Below, piece after piece: positions 19,277 to 27,895 of a DNA stretch of 64,000 bases; within the stretch, counting starts at the first letter, position 1, and each line of letters opens with the position of its first letter. The position numbers and the translations under genes are program-made. Below the pieces are notes generated by a model, which saw nothing but the letters and a program-made list of their open reading frames with translations, was not told where the DNA came from and did no database searches. Source of the stretch: JBDHDH01 sp039591615 (GTDB lineage Bacteria; Gemmatimonadota; Gemmatimonadetes; Gemmatimonadales; GWC2-71-9); NCBI GenBank assembly GCA_039591615.1, contig JBDHDH010000007.1, positions 1 through 64,000 of the forward strand, read 5' to 3'.

Positions 19277-20473
19277 ATGATGGCGGCTCCGCGAGAGGGT
19301 TCCAGGGGCCGCTTCGGTCAGTATGGGGGCCGCTACGTACCGGAGACCCTCATCCCGGCTCTGGATGAGTTGGCGCGCGTATACGATGAAGTCTCGAGCG
19401 ACGAGGCGTTCGCGACCGAGCTCTCGACGCTCCTGCGCACCTATGCTGGTCGCCCGACACCGCTGTCGGAGGCGCCCCGGCTCTCAAACCGTGTGGGTCG
19501 GCGGGTGCTGCTGAAGCGAGAGGACCTCGCTCACACCGGTGCCCACAAGATCAACAATACCATCGGCCAGGTCTTGCTGGCTCGGCGGATCGGGAAGCGA
19601 CGCATCATTGCAGAGACCGGGGCGGGGCAGCATGGTGTTGCGACGGCCACGGCCTGCGCGCGGCTGGGGTTGGACTGCGTGGTCTATATGGGCGAAGCGG
19701 ACATGGAGCGCCAGCGCCTCAACGTCTTCCGCATGGAACTGCTCGGGGCCCGGGTGATCCCCGTTGCCTCGGGTACGCGCACGCTCAAGGACGCGACGAA
19801 CGAGGCCCTGCGCGACTGGGTGACGAGCGTTCCGACTACGCACTACGTGATTGGCTCAGTGGTCGGACCGGATCCGTTTCCCCGCATCGTCCGCGACTTT
19901 CAGCGTGTGATCGGACAGGAGGCGCGAGAGCAGGCCATCGACGCGCTCGGACGCCTCCCGGACGCGGTGCTCGCCTGTGTCGGTGGGGGCTCGAATGCCA
20001 TCGGGATCTTTGGCGCGTTTCTCGACGACGCTGGCGTGGCGCTCATCGGAGTCGAGGCCGGTGGACTAGGCGGTGAGTCGCAGCAGCACGCCGCCTCGCT
20101 GAGCCGCGGCCGTCCCGGGGTGCTCCATGGAAGCTACAGCTACCTGCTGCAGACCGCGGACGGGCAGGTGCAACCCGCCCATTCGATTTCGGCAGGTCTT
20201 GACTACCCAGGCGTCGGTCCCGAACATGCTTATCTGCATGACGCCGGCCGGGTGCGGTACGAGTCCGTGACGGATCGTGCGGCGCTAGAGGCGTTTTACT
20301 CGCTTGCCCAACTGGAGGGGATTCTGCCGGCTCTCGAGAGCGCCCACGCGCTCGCCTGGCTGCTCGAGCACCCTGCGGAGCGGTGGGACGCCGACGTGGT
20401 GGTCGTCAACCTGAGCGGCCGGGGTGACAAGGACGTCGCCATGGTCGCCGAGATGGCCGGGAGGGTCGAGTGA
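19277..20473 (+). CDS. trpB: Tryptophan synthase beta chain
   Basis: PLP enzyme joining indole and serine. 398 residues from ATG 19277, with GAGGGAAAGG eight to ten bases upstream overlapping the trpC stop; a GTG at 19250 is less likely. Motifs: GRFGQYGGRYVPETL, the PLP Lys in HTGAHKINNTIGQ, ETGAGQHGVATATA and the phosphate loop CVGGGSNAIGIF. This is the ordinary TrpB1 type that partners TrpA, but trpA lies about 3.1 kb downstream behind two signalling genes. Confidence 0.97.
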   Translation: MMAAPREGSRGRFGQYGGRYVPETLIPALDELARVYDEVSSDEAFATELSTLLRTYAGRPTPLSEAPRLSNRVGRRVLLKREDLAHTGAHKINNTIGQVLLARRIGKRRIIAETGAGQHGVATATACARLGLDCVVYMGEADMERQRLNVFRMELLGARVIPVASGTRTLKDATNEALRDWVTSVPTTHYVIGSVVGPDPFPRIVRDFQRVIGQEAREQAIDALGRLPDAVLACVGGGSNAIGIFGAFLDDAGVALIGVEAGGLGGESQQHAASLSRGRPGVLHGSYSYLLQTADGQVQPAHSISAGLDYPGVGPEHAYLHDAGRVRYESVTDRAALEAFYSLAQLEGILPALESAHALAWLLEHPAERWDADVVVVNLSGRGDKDVAMVAEMAGRVE

Positions 20474-22143
20474 CAGAGCCGACGACCACAGACACCGCGC
20501 CGGACACGGCGGCGGTCGAGAATCTCCTGCAAGTCTTCACGAAGGGCCTCCGGGCGATTCAGCTGTATCTGCCCAACAACCCCGTTTATCAGAGATCCGT
20601 CACGAACGTCCGGTCGGCCTTCGAGCCGGTATGGCAGGAGTGCGCGGAGCTCGATCTGGAAGTCACGGAAACCGATTTGATCTGGGAGGGCAATGTCGTA
20701 CTCTCGCAGCCCAAGGCCGAGAGTCTCGCCTGGGTGCTGTACAAGGACGGCGTGCGCGCTCTCACGTTCGCTCCGGGTGTCGAGGATGCGGAAGTCATCC
20801 GCTTCCTGCACGTGGTCAACAAAGCCCGACATTTGCCTCCCGAATCCAATGACGATCTCCTGACGCTGCTGTGGGAGGAGAACCTCGAGACCATCAGGTA
20901 TGATTACGTCGATCTCTCGGCGGTGGACCAGCATCCCCTTGCACGTCCGGAAAGCGAGCCGCCAACCGACGCCGAGGAGGTGCGACGGGAGGTACGGGAA
21001 GAAGTGGAGGCGGAACGACCTCCTGGCATCGTGGACATCGAGGAATTCGACTCAACGCTCTATTTCCTCGATCCCAGAGAAATCGGCTACCTGAAGAGCG
21101 AGGTCGACCGGGAGTACGGACAGAACCTCAGGGGGAATGTCCTGTCCATGCTCTTCGACCTGTTGGAGCTGCAAACGTACCCCACGGTCCGGGGCGAGCT
21201 GATCTCGATCGTCGATCACTTCATCCCGTACCTGTTGGCGGCAGGTGATTTCCAGGCGGTCGCCTATGTCTTGCGGGAGGTCCACCACGTCATGGAGCGC
21301 GCCCGGGAGCTCCTGGACGAGCACCAGCACACGCTCGAGGAGCTGCCGGCCAAGCTCTCCCAAGCCGAGTCGCTCGCGCAACTCCTCCAGTCGCTCGACG
21401 AAGCGCACGTCCACCCCACCGAGGAGGAATTGGGTGATCTCTTCCGCGAGCTCCGGCCCGAGGCCTTGGAGACGCTGCTGGCTTGGCTTCCCAAACTCAC
21501 GAATCAGCGGGTACGGGACCTCCTCAGCCACGCTGCCCGACGGCTGGCCGCAGCTCATCCGGACCGCCTCGCCAAGGCGATCCAGTCGGACGAGGAGTCG
21601 GTGGTCCTCGAGGCGATCCGGGTGGTCGGCCGCGTGAAGCTGCCCCCTGTGGTGCCCGCACTGGGTGGGGCCCTCAAGCGGGACATACCAGCCGTGCGCC
21701 AGGCGGCGGTGAAGGCGCTGGCTGCCATCGGCTCGCCGGGAGCTCTCAAGGAGTTGGAGGCGGCTCTGGATGACGAAGACCGTGACGTCCGGATTGGGGC
21801 GGCGCGGGCCTTCGCGAGCCTCGGGTATCGAGGGGGATTCGCGAGGATCGAGTCCGCGGTGACCAGCGGGTCGTTGCGCCAGGCCGACCTCACGGAAAAA
21901 ACGGCGTTCTTCGAGGCGTACGGTATCCTGGCCGGGGAAGCGGGGATTGCCAGGTTGCAGTCGATGCTGAGGACAAAGGGATTCATGAAGCGGAAGGAAG
22001 ACCCAGAGACCCGTGCTTGCGCCGCCATGGCGCTCGGGAAGATCGGAACGCCCGAGGCCAGGGAAATCCTCAACGCGGTGATCAACGACAAGGATCCCCT
22101 GGTCCGCAATGCTGTGAGTCACGCGCTTCGGGAGATGAAATAG
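20470..22143 (+). CDS. HEAT-repeat protein with N-terminal LYP-type helical domain
   Basis: 557 residues. GTG start overlapping the trpB stop (GTGA). The N-terminal 120 residues contain LRAIQLYLPNNPVYQRSV and DLEVTETDLIWEGNVV, closely resembling in order the N-terminus of the next protein. An acidic linker follows. The C-terminal 230 residues are HEAT-type repeats, for example VVPALGGALKRDIPAVRQAAVKAL and ALKELEAALDDEDRDVRIGAARAFASLG. HEAT arrays are protein-interaction scaffolds; a signalling role is inferred from the neighbours. No signal peptide, so probably cytosolic. Confidence 0.75.
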   Translation: MTEPTTTDTAPDTAAVENLLQVFTKGLRAIQLYLPNNPVYQRSVTNVRSAFEPVWQECAELDLEVTETDLIWEGNVVLSQPKAESLAWVLYKDGVRALTFAPGVEDAEVIRFLHVVNKARHLPPESNDDLLTLLWEENLETIRYDYVDLSAVDQHPLARPESEPPTDAEEVRREVREEVEAERPPGIVDIEEFDSTLYFLDPREIGYLKSEVDREYGQNLRGNVLSMLFDLLELQTYPTVRGELISIVDHFIPYLLAAGDFQAVAYVLREVHHVMERARELLDEHQHTLEELPAKLSQAESLAQLLQSLDEAHVHPTEEELGDLFRELRPEALETLLAWLPKLTNQRVRDLLSHAARRLAAAHPDRLAKAIQSDEESVVLEAIRVVGRVKLPPVVPALGGALKRDIPAVRQAAVKALAAIGSPGALKELEAALDDEDRDVRIGAARAFASLGYRGGFARIESAVTSGSLRQADLTEKTAFFEAYGILAGEAGIARLQSMLRTKGFMKRKEDPETRACAAMALGKIGTPEAREILNAVINDKDPLVRNAVSHALREMK

Positions 22144-22144
22144 G

Positions 22145-23629
22145 ATGACGGAGCCCGACGCCGTCGGCCGCGAGAGCCGCACGACGCTCACCGACGCAGT
22201 GGGCACGACGGCGGGCGTGCTGCGGCAGGCGGGCCGGTCCTTCCTGGTGTCCTTCTACGCGGCGCTACGCAGCCTCAAGCTCTACCCTGTGGAGAACGAC
22301 CAGGTTCAGCGGGCGTTGGACGAGCTGGCCACGGCGGCGAAGCGGTTGCTGGATCTCGAAGACGAGCTGGAAGTCCGCATCTCGGGCGAGTTCATCTTCG
22401 TCAACTCGACCAGACTTCGCTTGGATCTCGACAACTACGCGTCGTTCAGTCATGTGCTCACGACCTTGCGGCAGTGCGACGTCGGTGTGCTCAGGGTCGA
22501 CGACAAAGTCGAGCGGCGTGACTGGCAAGTGGTGATCTCCCTTCTCCTGACGTTCGCAGCTCGGGACACCGATCCCAACAAGCTCTTCGAGTTGCAGGGC
22601 AAGCTCCTGCAGGGCGGCGTGATCCATGTCACGGTGGAGCCGCCGGCGGAGAGCGACGAGGACATCCAGGACGAGGAGAAAGCCAAGGAAGTCGCGAAGC
22701 GAACCTACGAACGGTCGGTGGCGGTGACCAAGGAAGTCATCAACTCCGTACGGATGGGGCGCACCGCGAGCGTTCGCAAGGTCAAACGGGCCGTGCAGGG
22801 TATCGTCGATCAGGTACTGAAGAACGAAGTCTCGCTGATGGGGCTCACAACCATCCGAGACTACGACGAGTACACGTTCACGCATTCGGTGAACGTGTGC
22901 ATTTTTAGTATTTCCATTGGGAAGCGCATCGGGCTCAACAAGCTGCAGCTCTATGATCTAGGCCTCGCAGCGCTCTTTCACGACGTCGGGAAGAGCCGGG
23001 TGCCCATCGAGATTCTCTCGAAGGAGGGCGCCCTCACCGACGAAGAGTGGCGCATCATGCAGGCTCACCCCTGGCTCGGGGTCCTCGTGCTCTTCGGGCT
23101 TCGGGGGTACGGCGAGATCCCGTACCGTGCCATGATCGCCGCATACGAGCACCACATGAAGATCGATCTGACCGGCTATCCGAAGTCAATTCGCGGCCGC
23201 AATCTCTCAGTCTATTCCAAGATCGTTGCAGTAGCAGACGCTTTCGACGCCGCCACGACGCGACGGAGTTACCAGACGGTCCCGTTGCAACCGGACGAGG
23301 TGCTGCGGGAGATGTGGGAGAATCCACGGCGCGGCTTCGACCGCGTTCTCGTAAAGGCGCTGATCAACTTGATCGGCGTCTACCCTGTCGGTACCTGCGT
23401 CATTCTCGACACGTATGAGCTTGCCGTCGTCCACGCTGCCAATGCCGATGTGACACAGCTACATCGCCCCGTCGTCCGAGTTGTCATAACCCCGGAAGGC
23501 GCCCGGCTGAATCCGGGATATCTCGCCGACCTGTCGGAGCGGGATGAGGACGGGTCTTTCAAGCGCTCGATCGTCAAAGTGACCGACCCAGAGCGATACG
23601 GGATCAACCCCGGCGACTACTTTGTCTGA
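22145..23629 (+). CDS. HD-GYP-type phosphodiesterase
   Basis: 494 residues. The N-terminal domain (ALRSLKLYPVENDQVQRAL, then ELEVRISGEFIFVN) parallels that of the preceding HEAT protein. The C-terminal half is an HD-GYP domain: HSVNVCIFSISIGKRIGL, LFHDVGKSRVP (His-Asp at about 278-279), HPWLGVLVL, EHHMKIDLTGYP (GYP about 343-345) and VAVADAFDAATTRR. HD-GYP enzymes degrade cyclic di-GMP or related dinucleotides. The substrate here is not tested, and the HHE of canonical members reads HHM. It begins one base after the HEAT gene and overlaps trpA by 8 bp. Confidence 0.85.
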   Translation: MTEPDAVGRESRTTLTDAVGTTAGVLRQAGRSFLVSFYAALRSLKLYPVENDQVQRALDELATAAKRLLDLEDELEVRISGEFIFVNSTRLRLDLDNYASFSHVLTTLRQCDVGVLRVDDKVERRDWQVVISLLLTFAARDTDPNKLFELQGKLLQGGVIHVTVEPPAESDEDIQDEEKAKEVAKRTYERSVAVTKEVINSVRMGRTASVRKVKRAVQGIVDQVLKNEVSLMGLTTIRDYDEYTFTHSVNVCIFSISIGKRIGLNKLQLYDLGLAALFHDVGKSRVPIEILSKEGALTDEEWRIMQAHPWLGVLVLFGLRGYGEIPYRAMIAAYEHHMKIDLTGYPKSIRGRNLSVYSKIVAVADAFDAATTRRSYQTVPLQPDEVLREMWENPRRGFDRVLVKALINLIGVYPVGTCVILDTYELAVVHAANADVTQLHRPVVRVVITPEGARLNPGYLADLSERDEDGSFKRSIVKVTDPERYGINPGDYFV

Positions 23630-24428
23630 CGGCTTCATCGAGACCCGCTGGGCAGAGCTCCGCAAGGAACATCGCACTGCACTCATCCCCTTTCTGACGG
23701 CCGGCTATCCATCGCCGCCGGCGTCTTGCGCGGCCCTCGAGATGCTCATCGACGCGGGGGCGGACTTGGTGGAGCTTGGCGTGCCCTTCAGCGATCCCGT
23801 GGCCGATGGTCCGGTGATCCAGCGGGCAAATCAGGTCGCGCTGGAGGGCGGGATGACCTTGGCGGGAACGCTCGACCTGGCGCGTCACGTCGCGTCCCAC
23901 GTGCCGATTGTCATTTTCGGTTACCTGAACCCCATTCTCGCGTATGGGGTCGATCGTTTCCTCGACGACGCGGCGTCCGCGGGCGTTGCGGCCTTGCTCC
24001 TCACCGATCTACCGGGTGGAGAGGATCCACGCATCGAGGCGGCCGTGAGTGCCAGCTCGTTGAGGCTAATCCCACTCGTGGCGCCGACGACCGACGAGAG
24101 CCGCTGCGAGCGGTTGCTCCGGGACGCGCGCGGGTTCGTCTACGTCGTGGCCCGCCTGGGGGTCACCGGGGCCCGGACCGAAGTCGCCGAGGCGCTGGGA
24201 CAGACGGTCGCGCGGGTACGCCGTGCGACCGCGCTCCCCGTCGCCGTGGGGTTCGGGCTGGCGGATGGCACCCAGGCGGCGGCCGTCGCTCGCATCGCCG
24301 ATGGAGTAGTGGTTGGCAGTGCGCTGCTGGAATGCCTCGACCGCGGCCTGAGCGAGGCACGGGGCCTCCTGCACGAGTTGCGAGGCGCTCTGGACGAAGC
24401 GCCCCAGACATGGGTGGGGGCTGCATGA
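23622..24428 (+). CDS. trpA: Tryptophan synthase alpha chain
   Basis: Cleaves indole-3-glycerol phosphate to indole for TrpB. 268 residues from a TTG at 23622 that overlaps the HD-GYP stop; there is no ATG/GTG before the conserved ALIPFLTAGYP, so TTG is the best start. The catalytic Glu and Asp are in LVELGVPFSDPVADGPVIQ. Other motifs are GYLNPILAYG, VAPTTDESR and FGLADGTQAAAV. Its place behind two signalling genes rather than next to trpB is unusual. No trpF is found in the window. Confidence 0.95.
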   Translation: MSDGFIETRWAELRKEHRTALIPFLTAGYPSPPASCAALEMLIDAGADLVELGVPFSDPVADGPVIQRANQVALEGGMTLAGTLDLARHVASHVPIVIFGYLNPILAYGVDRFLDDAASAGVAALLLTDLPGGEDPRIEAAVSASSLRLIPLVAPTTDESRCERLLRDARGFVYVVARLGVTGARTEVAEALGQTVARVRRATALPVAVGFGLADGTQAAAVARIADGVVVGSALLECLDRGLSEARGLLHELRGALDEAPQTWVGAA

Positions 24429-26527
24429 ACGAAACCCGCCGGCTGACCATCACCTTCTCCCGAACGTTGGCAACCCTCGGTCCGGCCCTTCTCGTGACGG
24501 TACTGGCCGTGGACCGGTCGTGGATTGGACATTGGGGGGCGCTGTTCGTGCTTGCCGTGGCGGCTGGCGTACTACGCGCCTTCCATCTGGGAATCGGCAA
24601 GTACTCCTACGCCACGCAGTTGGGCATCGTCCTGTTGGCGGGCGCGCTGCTCTTTGGACCTGCCACGACCAGCGTGAGCGTGGCCGTCGGGCTCTTCGCT
24701 ACAGACTGGATCTGGTTCCGGAAGGATCCACGGGCCGCGCTCGTCAACGTCTCCCGCGAAATCGTCGCGTTGATCACCGCATACGGTTTCTATGCAGCGG
24801 CGCTCCGGGTGTCCGGCGTCACGAGTCCCCGGTCCTACGAAGCCGTCTTCGCCATCACGCTCTTCGGACTGGTCTACTTTCTCGTGTCGCGAGCGGTGTT
24901 CTATTACACGCTCGTCATCCGCAACAAGCTCCCCCCCGACGAACGGCTCTTCGTTCTCCGGTACGAGGTGGTCGCGTACGGCATCACGTTGGTGGGAGCA
25001 GGAGTCGCCGTCCTCACGGTGGTTTCCCTTCCGCCCATTGGCTGGCCCTTCGTGGCGGTGCCGGTGCTCTTCGTTGGCTCGATCATCAGGCGGATCCTGG
25101 AGGAGGCAATCCAGGCCGAAGAGCTCAACAGGTTGCACGCGATGGAGTTGGTGATCACCAGTAACGTGAGTCTGGAGCAGGCGCTGGCCGGCATCGAAGC
25201 CCTGGCCCATCAGATCTTGGACTGGAGGGACTACCGCATCTATCGTCGCCAGGGAGATGGCTTGGCACTCCTCTACCGTGGCACCTTGGGAACGCCGGAA
25301 GGCGATGACATTCCTGGATTCTTCGACACGCTGCGAACAGAAGCTTTTCACAGTCGCCAGACGGTGGGGATTCACGACGCGGAGCGGGACCCGCGAACCG
25401 TCGGGCTGTCGGGATACGTCCGGAGCCTGGTTATCATACCGCTGGTCTTTGGCGACGAACTGATTGGCACCCTCGAACTCGATCACCATAAGCGGCGGCA
25501 ATACGGGGGCCGTCGTCTGGGGCTCGTCGAGACGTGTGCACGGCGCATCGCCACCGCGATTCATATCCACGATTTGCGAAAGCCACTGCTCGACACGGTG
25601 GGTCGGATCAACGGACAAGTGACGGCGTTGGGGAGGCTCGCGGACGAGCTGCGTTCCGCAGCCGACGGGATGACAGCATCGACAGAGGCGATCGGCGGCG
25701 GACTGTCGCAACAGGATACGGAGGTAGCGAGCGGGCTCGATGCAACCCAGGAGCTGCGTAGCGCGACGCAACGGGTCTTCGATGATAGCGGCGACGCGGC
25801 CAGAGCGAGCAACACGGCCAGCGATCTCGCGGAGCGGCATCGCCGAACGATCGGCGACGCCATCGAGCGGTTGATAACGCTCAAGGCGTTCGTCGCGGAA
25901 AGCTCGAATAAGGTCGGGGAACTCGGCACCGCAAGCAGGCGCATCGTGAAGTTCCTGACGTCAATCCGAGAGCTGGCGGACCTCACGCAGCTCTTGGCGC
26001 TCAATGCTGCCATCGAAGCCGCCAGGGCCGGCGTGCACGGACGAGGGTTCGCCGAGGTCGCTCGGGAGGTCAGGAGTCTCGCCGAACAGAGCGTCCGCAC
26101 CGCAGACGATGCTGCCGAGCTGGTGGAGACTATGCAGGCCCGCCTCACCGAAGTCGTGGAGCAGATGCGGCGTGGGGAAGTGGCGGTCGGAGGTGTCGAG
26201 GAGTTGAGTACCGAGGGATTGCAGGCCCTCGAAACCATCACCAGTGCGACTATCGACGCCACGAAGTTCGTGCAGCAGATCGCGGAGACCGCGCAGCAAC
26301 AGCAGGATGCGTTCGGACGGTTGCGGGAACGGATCAACGGCGTGGCCTCGATCTCATCCAGGAATCGTGAGGATGCGGATACCGTGCTGAATCGCGCGAA
26401 GGACGTGGCAGCGGGAGTCGAAGAGATGGGCCAGGCGACCCGTGAGCTGAACGCCATCGCCGTTATGCTCTCGAAGATCACGACGCAGGTCACCTCCGGA
26501 GATGGGTCGTCCGGCGTTGACATCTGA
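24425..26527 (+). CDS. Membrane-bound GAF-type chemotaxis-like signalling protein
   Basis: 700 residues from ATG 24425, overlapping the trpA stop (ATGA). The N-terminal 230 residues hold about six hydrophobic helices (for example LGIVLLAGALLFGPATTSVSV). A GAF-like domain follows, about residues 250-390 (ILDWRDYRIYRRQGDGLALLY to ELIGTLELDHHKRR). The C-terminal 300 residues are a coiled-coil methyl-accepting signalling domain with the hairpin tip LTQLLALNAAIEAARAGVHG and RGFAEVAREVRSLAEQS. It lacks a periplasmic ligand domain, so it may sense membrane or cytosolic signals. No che genes are in the window. Confidence 0.8.
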   Translation: MNETRRLTITFSRTLATLGPALLVTVLAVDRSWIGHWGALFVLAVAAGVLRAFHLGIGKYSYATQLGIVLLAGALLFGPATTSVSVAVGLFATDWIWFRKDPRAALVNVSREIVALITAYGFYAAALRVSGVTSPRSYEAVFAITLFGLVYFLVSRAVFYYTLVIRNKLPPDERLFVLRYEVVAYGITLVGAGVAVLTVVSLPPIGWPFVAVPVLFVGSIIRRILEEAIQAEELNRLHAMELVITSNVSLEQALAGIEALAHQILDWRDYRIYRRQGDGLALLYRGTLGTPEGDDIPGFFDTLRTEAFHSRQTVGIHDAERDPRTVGLSGYVRSLVIIPLVFGDELIGTLELDHHKRRQYGGRRLGLVETCARRIATAIHIHDLRKPLLDTVGRINGQVTALGRLADELRSAADGMTASTEAIGGGLSQQDTEVASGLDATQELRSATQRVFDDSGDAARASNTASDLAERHRRTIGDAIERLITLKAFVAESSNKVGELGTASRRIVKFLTSIRELADLTQLLALNAAIEAARAGVHGRGFAEVAREVRSLAEQSVRTADDAAELVETMQARLTEVVEQMRRGEVAVGGVEELSTEGLQALETITSATIDATKFVQQIAETAQQQQDAFGRLRERINGVASISSRNREDADTVLNRAKDVAAGVEEMGQATRELNAIAVMLSKITTQVTSGDGSSGVDI

Positions 26528-26933
26528 ATCCTCCGCACCGGTACCGTTTTTGGCGACCTCCGCCAGAGACAGCATTACGTTAAGGGGTATGCGGTTTCAC
26601 ACCTGCGTGGGGCTGTTGCCGCACGAGGAGTCGGTCCCGCAACCCCTGGATGTGGATCTCACCGTGTGGCTGGATCTCCGGCATGTCGGCGAGACCGACT
26701 CGCCGCGCCGGCTGCTGGACTACCGGAGTCTCTATGGCCTCGTTGCCGACACCGTCGGCACGAGCCACCACCGCCTTCTGGAAGCCCTCTGCGAGAAGAT
26801 CGCGGGTCGGGCCCTGGAACTGGACCGAGTAGAGCGAGTCCGCGTTTCGGCGCGGAAGCCACATGCACCGATCAACGGCCTCCTGGATTGCGTGGAGGTG
26901 GTGTTGGAGCGCGAGCGTGGCCGCGGCTCGTGA
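26502..26933 (+). CDS. folB: Dihydroneopterin aldolase
   Basis: Folate pathway enzyme making 6-hydroxymethyl-dihydropterin. The conserved part runs from SITLRGMRFHTCVGLLPHEESVP through LLDYRSLYGLV to HRLLEALCEKIAGRAL and VSARKPHAPI. The ATG at 26502 gives 143 residues and overlaps the preceding gene by 26 bp. A TTG at 26550 gives a more usual length of 127 residues. Neither has a good ribosome site. folK follows with a 17-bp overlap. Confidence 0.88.
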   Translation: MGRPALTSESSAPVPFLATSARDSITLRGMRFHTCVGLLPHEESVPQPLDVDLTVWLDLRHVGETDSPRRLLDYRSLYGLVADTVGTSHHRLLEALCEKIAGRALELDRVERVRVSARKPHAPINGLLDCVEVVLERERGRGS

Positions 26934-27336
26934 GCTCGTCTATCTGGCCTTGGGGTCGAACCTGGGAGATCGGGCCACCCACCTCGCCCGGGCCCGGGCC
27001 CTCCTGGACGCCCTCCCCGACACGGATGTCGTTGCGGTGACAGCCGTCGAGGAAACGGAGCCAATCGGACCACCCCAACCGTCCTACCTGAATCAGATGA
27101 TCTTGTTGTCCACGGGACTCCCGCCGCGGGCGCTCCTGGCAGAGTGTCTGGCAATCGAGAATGCGGCGGGGCGAGAGCGTGCTCGCCGCTGGGGGCCGCG
27201 CACCCTGGACGTCGACATTGTTCGATACGGAGACCGCGCCATCGACGAACCGGATCTCACGGTTCCACACCCCGAGCTTGCCCACCGCGAGTTCTGGCAG
27301 CGCGAAGTGGCCGAGCTGGACCGACTCCGCCGATGA
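26917..27336 (+). CDS. folK: 2-amino-4-hydroxy-6-hydroxymethyldihydropteridine pyrophosphokinase
   Basis: Next step of folate synthesis after FolB. 139 residues from GTG 26917, preceded by GGAG at 26906-26909. Conserved features: VYLALGSNLGDR, ETEPIGPPQPSYLNQM and the signature RRWGPRTLDVDIVRYG followed by LTVPHPELAHREF. An upstream ATG at 26863 would lie inside folB and adds no family sequence. Confidence 0.93.
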   Translation: MAAARELVYLALGSNLGDRATHLARARALLDALPDTDVVAVTAVEETEPIGPPQPSYLNQMILLSTGLPPRALLAECLAIENAAGRERARRWGPRTLDVDIVRYGDRAIDEPDLTVPHPELAHREFWQREVAELDRLRR

Positions 27337-27875
27337 CCGCGGTCTTGCCCGGCTGGGCGCAGGTGAGCGCGGAACGGTGCCAGCATATCGAGCGCGTTGC
27401 GGATCGTCTCTCCGCCTGGGCCGCCGCAATGGATCTCCCGACGTGCGAGCATGATCGCTGGATGCGGGCTGCGTTTCTCCACGATGCCTTGAAAGACGCG
27501 GATGTGGACCTGCTGCGCGAGTTGGCGCCCCGAGCCTGGAGCATCGATGCCCTGCGTCACGGACCGGCGGCAGCCGAGCTGGCCGCCCAGCACGGGGAGA
27601 CGGATCAGGGAGTGCTGGATGCTGTACGGTACCACTCCGTCGGATACGCTGGCTGGGATGACGTGGGCCGCATGCTATACCTTGCTGACTTCCTGGAGCC
27701 CCGCAGGCACGGCGATTCACCAGAGCGCCATCGCCTGCGGGGACGGGTTCCGCGGGACCCTGGCGGCGTGCTGCGAACGGTGGCCGAGACACGTGTCCGT
27801 CTGACCATCATGCGGGGGCAGCCCCTGCTCCCTGTGACAGTCGGTTTCTGGAGCGCGCTGCTCTGCGACGGATAA
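27333..27875 (+). CDS. YqeK-like HD-domain hydrolase
   Basis: 180 residues, ATG overlapping the folK stop (ATGA). HD signature: HIERVADRLSAWA, then AAFLHDALKD, a His near RYHSVG and YLADFLEPRR. The last is characteristic of the YqeK family, which hydrolyses symmetric diadenosine tetraphosphate. In many bacteria yqeK neighbours nadD and rsfS; here it neighbours folK and a LytR_C gene. The YqeK assignment is by motif; the general HD-hydrolase call is secure. Confidence 0.8.
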   Translation: MTAVLPGWAQVSAERCQHIERVADRLSAWAAAMDLPTCEHDRWMRAAFLHDALKDADVDLLRELAPRAWSIDALRHGPAAAELAAQHGETDQGVLDAVRYHSVGYAGWDDVGRMLYLADFLEPRRHGDSPERHRLRGRVPRDPGGVLRTVAETRVRLTIMRGQPLLPVTVGFWSALLCDG

Positions 27876-27895
27876 TCATCGGGTCCGGAGCGCTG

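Noticed and set aside
24572..25840. Minus-strand frame opposite the chemotaxis-type gene
   Set aside because: The plus-strand protein has clear membrane, GAF and signalling domains; the antisense product is Arg/His-rich without a fold.
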